Part shown: piece after piece, positions 6,665 through 9,084 of the stretch
Layout of the letters: every line of letters begins with the position of its first letter
Position numbering within the stretch: the first letter of the stretch is position 1
Assembly (NCBI GenBank): GCA_003646045.1
Contig: QNDV01000067.1
Location: forward strand, 1 to 9,084
DNA from: a bacterium
Lineage (GTDB): Bacteria > Krumholzibacteriota > Krumholzibacteria > LZORAL124-64-63
DNA length: 9,084 nt
Direction: 5' to 3'
Notes under the pieces: generated by a model
What the model saw: only the letters and a program-made list of their open reading frames with translations
Told to the model about the DNA's origin: nothing
Databases searched by the model: none
Made by a program: the position numbers and the translations under genes

Positions 6665-7195
6665 ATGCATCATCACCATCGCACTGTTCTTGGCCTGACC
6701 CTGTTGCTTGTCGCCGGCGCGGCTCAGACCATGGCCTTACCCCACATCATGGCGAGCGGCGGTACCGTTGCCGAGGGTGCCAACCGGCGGCTCCACGGCA
6801 CCGTCGGTCAGTACGCGATCGGACGATTTACTTCTGTGGTCGGCGGCCCCGTCACGGTGGGCGGCGTCGGGTTCTGGTATCTGGAACAGGCCGGCGGCTC
6901 AGGCTCGCCAAGCGGCACTCCGGTCCCCCCCGTGGGTAACCGGCTGGAGCAGAACGTCCCCAACCCCTTCAATCCTTCGACCAGGATCTCGTTTGCGACC
7001 GAGACCGCGGGCATGGTTCGCATGCGCCTTTTCAACGTGCGGGGTGAAGCGGTTGCCACCCTCATCAACGGCGAACTGCCGGCCGGCAAGCACTCCCTTG
7101 TCTTCAGTCCCAAGGCCCTCGCCAGCGGCGTCTATTTCTACCGGCTCGAGACCGGGAGTTTCACCCAGACGCGTCGCATGCTCTTGCTCAAATAA
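6665..7195 (+). CDS. Small secreted protein with type IX (FlgD-like) C-terminal sorting domain
   Basis: This 176-residue protein begins MHHHHR, followed by a hydrophobic signal segment (about 7-20) with likely cleavage near TMA|LP (residue 24). Residues about 30-74 carry ASGGTVAEG, HGTVGQYAIG and VGFWYLEQ. This resembles a short 'GTxGQ...GGFW' module that recurs in secreted proteins of FCB-group bacteria. A Gly/Ser/Pro linker (77-92) leads to the C-terminal sorting domain: LEQNVPNPFNPSTRISF (94-110), LFNVRGEAVATL (122-133), LPAGKHSLVF and ASGVYFYRLETG with a final basic RRMLLLK. This matches the beta-sandwich sorting domain that directs cargo through type IX secretion to the surface, or the related FlgD-like Ig domain. 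Only about 60 residues of cargo remain, so it may be an anchor or cap for the fibre-like protein encoded just downstream. The cargo function is unknown. Confidence 0.8.
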   Translation: MHHHHRTVLGLTLLLVAGAAQTMALPHIMASGGTVAEGANRRLHGTVGQYAIGRFTSVVGGPVTVGGVGFWYLEQAGGSGSPSGTPVPPVGNRLEQNVPNPFNPSTRISFATETAGMVRMRLFNVRGEAVATLINGELPAGKHSLVFSPKALASGVYFYRLETGSFTQTRRMLLLK

Positions 7196-7234
7196 GGACT
7201 CTTGCTCAAATAGAGACTCTTGCTCAATTAAGGA
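7181..7234 (+). repeat. Three tandem 18-bp repeats carrying stop codons and Shine-Dalgarno
   Basis: The copies are CTCTTGCTCAAATAAGGA (7181-7198), CTCTTGCTCAAATAGAGA (7199-7216) and CTCTTGCTCAATTAAGGA (7217-7234). They are adjacent, of exact 18-bp period, and differ at two or three positions. The first encodes the last residues LLLK and the stop TAA of the sorting-domain gene. Because 18 is a multiple of three, the second and third copies put further in-frame stops (TAG 7211, TAA 7229) after it. The third copy supplies most of the Shine-Dalgarno sequence for the next gene. A tandem duplication of the gene junction is the simplest explanation. Confidence 0.92.
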
Positions 7235-7235
7235 G
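7230..7235 (+). promoter_or_regulatory. Shine-Dalgarno AAGGAG for the fibre-like gene
   Basis: AAGGAG lies 6 bases before ATG 7242 at the end of the third 18-bp repeat. The first repeat has AAGGA (7194-7198) at the equivalent place, and the second has a degraded AGAGA. Only this third copy is correctly placed for the fibre-like gene. Confidence 0.8.
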
Positions 7236-7241
7236 ACCCGA

Positions 7242-9074
7242 ATGACTACCCGAATCCTGCTCCTGATCTCCGTGATCCTGGCTGTTGCGGCAGTGCCGGA
7301 CAAGACAACAGCAGCCCTGCCCCCCACTCTCAGCTACCAGGGTGTGCTGACCGATCTGGCCGGCGTCCCCCTGGCCGACGGGACCTACAACCTGACCGTG
7401 CGCCTGTACGGCCAGAGTGCGGGCGGAGCAGCGCTCTGGCAGGAGAGTCAGTCCGTCGATCTGGTCGGTGGTGTCTTCAGCACCGTGCTCGGCGCCACCT
7501 CGCCGCCGACCTTGGGAACCATCGACTTTGACCAGCAACTGTGGTTGGGCCTGGAAGTGGATACGGACGGCGAGATGACGCCCCGCACGGCCCTGACCGC
7601 CACCCCCTACAGCTTTATCGCCGGCGACCTGGGCGATGGCGTGGCCCTGCGCAGCCTCAATGGACTGACCGACGACGTCAACCTGCTGGCCGGTTCGGGC
7701 GTGACCATCTCGCCCATCGGCAACGATCTGGTACTCAGTTCGACCGGTGGCGGCGGCGCCGCCGATGCGGACTGGGCGTTCAATGGCGCCAACATGTACT
7801 CGCTGGCATCCGGCTTCGTAGGAATCGGCACGACGACCCCCACCCGTGATCTCGAAATAGTGAACGACGGGGTCAACGGCGTGCGCTTCGGACTGCGGGA
7901 CGAGACCGATCCCGCCGTCCAGAGCTACCAGATCGCGACCATGCTCATCGCGACCGAGTTGGCCAACGGGTCGATAGGTATGACGACAACCACTGGCGGC
8001 AGCAAGACGATGCATGTCCGTTCTTCGACACCCGGCACCGACCTGGAGCTCAGGGCAACCGAGGATGTACACCTGCACCATATTTCCCGGTTGCGAATCA
8101 TACGAAGCGGCGACGATGTGGCCGAGTTCAATAACCGGGACGAGATGCTGTTCTTTGCCGATCCCGACGGTGAGGTGGCCGGCGTGATGATACGTGGCTA
8201 CGACCCGGACAGCGGCAATGACGGTGGCGAGATGATCTTCAACAATGAGCAGGGCCAGGCGACAATTCGGCTGGACGGTCATATGGACGGGAACCATGGC
8301 GGCACGATCCAGATGCATGGCAAGGCGGATAATCTCGCCATTGAACTGCGCGCCCAACACAACGCTGGCAATAACGGCGGGGTAATCAACGTCTTCGATG
8401 AAGTCGGCACGCGCACCGTCAGGCTGGACGGCGAGAACAGCGGCAATGGCCCCTTCGAGGGCGGTGGCCGGATGAGCCTGTACCACGAAAACGGACTCGA
8501 GACCACACGCCTGGAAGCCCAGGAGGACGGCAACCCCAATCAGGGCGGCGTTCTGAAACTCTACGATGAGGCCGGCAACCTGACCGTCCAGCTCGATGCC
8601 GATTACGGTGGGAAGGGCCGGGTTATCACCGAGATCCTGGAAATCACCGGTGGCGCGGATCTCTCCGAACAGTTCGATATCACCAGCATCGGTTCGTCGG
8701 TCCTGGCCGGCCATGTGGTTTGCATCGACCCGGACCGACCCGGCGAATTGAAACTCAGCGAGCGGGCCTATGACACCTGTGTGGCCGGCGTGGTCAGCGG
8801 CGCCGGCGGCGTACGGCCGGGGATGCTCATGGGACAGAGCGGCAGCGCGGCCGACGGCGCCCACCCGGTGGCCCTGACCGGTCGCGTCTACGTCCAGGCC
8901 GACGCGGCATCCGGCGCGATCCGCCCCGGTGATCTGTTGACGACCTCGGACGTACCCGGCCACGCCATGAAGGTCAGCGACTCCAGCCTGGCCCAGGGCG
9001 CGATCCTGGGCAAGGCGATGACGGCTCTGACGGACGGGCGGGGACTTGTTCTCGTGCTCGTCACACTGCAGTAA
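7242..9074 (+). CDS. Repetitive fibre-like exported protein with C-terminal chaperone-like domain
   Basis: This 610-residue protein starts with a signal peptide (MTTRILLLISVILAVAAVP, cleavage near residue 24-26). Residues about 27-127 (LPPTLSYQGVLTD, ADGTYNLTVRLYG, TPYSF) form a domain that recurs at the start of bacterial tail-fibre-like surface proteins. A linker with GFVGIGTTTP (191-200), a common tail-fibre motif, follows. Residues about 328-459 hold roughly five repeats of 25-28 residues, each opening with GG, then a short strand, a turn such as DEAGN, T-x-x-LD and a Gly/Asn-rich loop. The C-terminus (about 471-610) has GADLSEQFDI, AYDTCVAGVVSGAGG, ALTGRVYV, RPGDLLTTSDVPGHAMKV and GKAMT. 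It resembles the trimerising chaperone domains (some self-cleaving) that end phage tail fibres and similar surface proteins. It has no type IX sorting domain, though its upstream neighbour does. It lies 46 bases after that gene and is probably co-transcribed. There are no phage genes nearby. Exact role is unknown; adhesion or surface-layer function is inferred. Confidence 0.75.
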   Translation: MTTRILLLISVILAVAAVPDKTTAALPPTLSYQGVLTDLAGVPLADGTYNLTVRLYGQSAGGAALWQESQSVDLVGGVFSTVLGATSPPTLGTIDFDQQLWLGLEVDTDGEMTPRTALTATPYSFIAGDLGDGVALRSLNGLTDDVNLLAGSGVTISPIGNDLVLSSTGGGGAADADWAFNGANMYSLASGFVGIGTTTPTRDLEIVNDGVNGVRFGLRDETDPAVQSYQIATMLIATELANGSIGMTTTTGGSKTMHVRSSTPGTDLELRATEDVHLHHISRLRIIRSGDDVAEFNNRDEMLFFADPDGEVAGVMIRGYDPDSGNDGGEMIFNNEQGQATIRLDGHMDGNHGGTIQMHGKADNLAIELRAQHNAGNNGGVINVFDEVGTRTVRLDGENSGNGPFEGGGRMSLYHENGLETTRLEAQEDGNPNQGGVLKLYDEAGNLTVQLDADYGGKGRVITEILEITGGADLSEQFDITSIGSSVLAGHVVCIDPDRPGELKLSERAYDTCVAGVVSGAGGVRPGMLMGQSGSAADGAHPVALTGRVYVQADAASGAIRPGDLLTTSDVPGHAMKVSDSSLAQGAILGKAMTALTDGRGLVLVLVTLQ

Positions 9075-9084
9075 GGGGGTGGTC

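Noticed and set aside
6708..7241. The fibre-like gene's frame stays open upstream to 6708, giving a longer possible protein of 788 residues.
   Set aside because: That part overlaps the sorting-domain gene in another frame, has a biased Arg/Pro/Ser composition, and lacks a signal peptide. ATG 7242 has AAGGAG at the right distance and a good signal peptide.
7224..8963. A long open frame of 579 residues on the minus strand opposite the fibre-like gene.
   Set aside because: The plus strand has a clear signal peptide, family motifs and repeats. The minus frame has no signal, no recognised motif and no ribosome site, and such antisense frames are common opposite G+C-rich genes.
7242..9074. Possible prophage tail fibre.
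   Set aside because: No capsid, tail, integrase or lysis gene is near, the protein has a signal peptide, and its neighbour has a type IX sorting domain, all fitting an exported bacterial surface protein.

Overview
The window is a G+C-rich stretch with every recognisable gene on the + strand. It contains no RNA gene, insertion sequence or CRISPR array that I can see. A 'NPFNP'-type C-terminal sorting domain of the kind used by type IX secretion, paired with a long repetitive fibre-like protein, suggests a G+C-rich member of the Fibrobacteres-Chlorobi-Bacteroidetes (FCB) superphylum, such as a Krumholzibacteriota, Eisenbacteria or Gemmatimonadota-like lineage. This is inference from protein style; there is no phylogenetic marker here. 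Nearly every product is exported or membrane-bound.

Layout. (1) Positions 2-178 are the 3' end of a DUF1254/DUF1214-type gene, followed by a perfect 10-bp hairpin. (2) Positions 401-3589 form a tight cluster of three outer-membrane beta-barrel genes from three families: a SphA/MetA-like barrel, a short Omp85 (BamA/TamA-like) protein with one POTRA domain, and a second MetA-like barrel of the group often mislabelled 'neuromedin U'. A hairpin follows the third gene. (3) Positions 3688-4650 encode a CorA-type divalent-cation transporter with the GMN signature. (4) Positions 4783-6477 encode a secreted PafA-like alkaline phosphatase with all expected catalytic and metal-binding residues, closed by a convincing rho-independent terminator at 6561-6583. 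(5) Positions 6665-9074 hold two linked genes: a small secreted protein with a type IX sorting domain, and a 610-residue fibre-like protein with internal GG-repeats and a C-terminal chaperone-like domain. The two are joined by three tandem 18-bp copies that carry the stop codon and Shine-Dalgarno sequence.

How it may work together. The three-barrel cluster looks like a module for moving a hydrophobic or small substrate across the outer membrane, with the Omp85 member possibly helping assemble or partner the barrels; the substrate is unknown. The CorA protein and the phosphatase look like separate ion and phosphate functions. The last pair is probably a cell-surface or extracellular fibre unit. 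No textbook defence or mobile system is visible. The most unusual features are the triplicated stop/Shine-Dalgarno junction and the run of three outer-membrane proteins.
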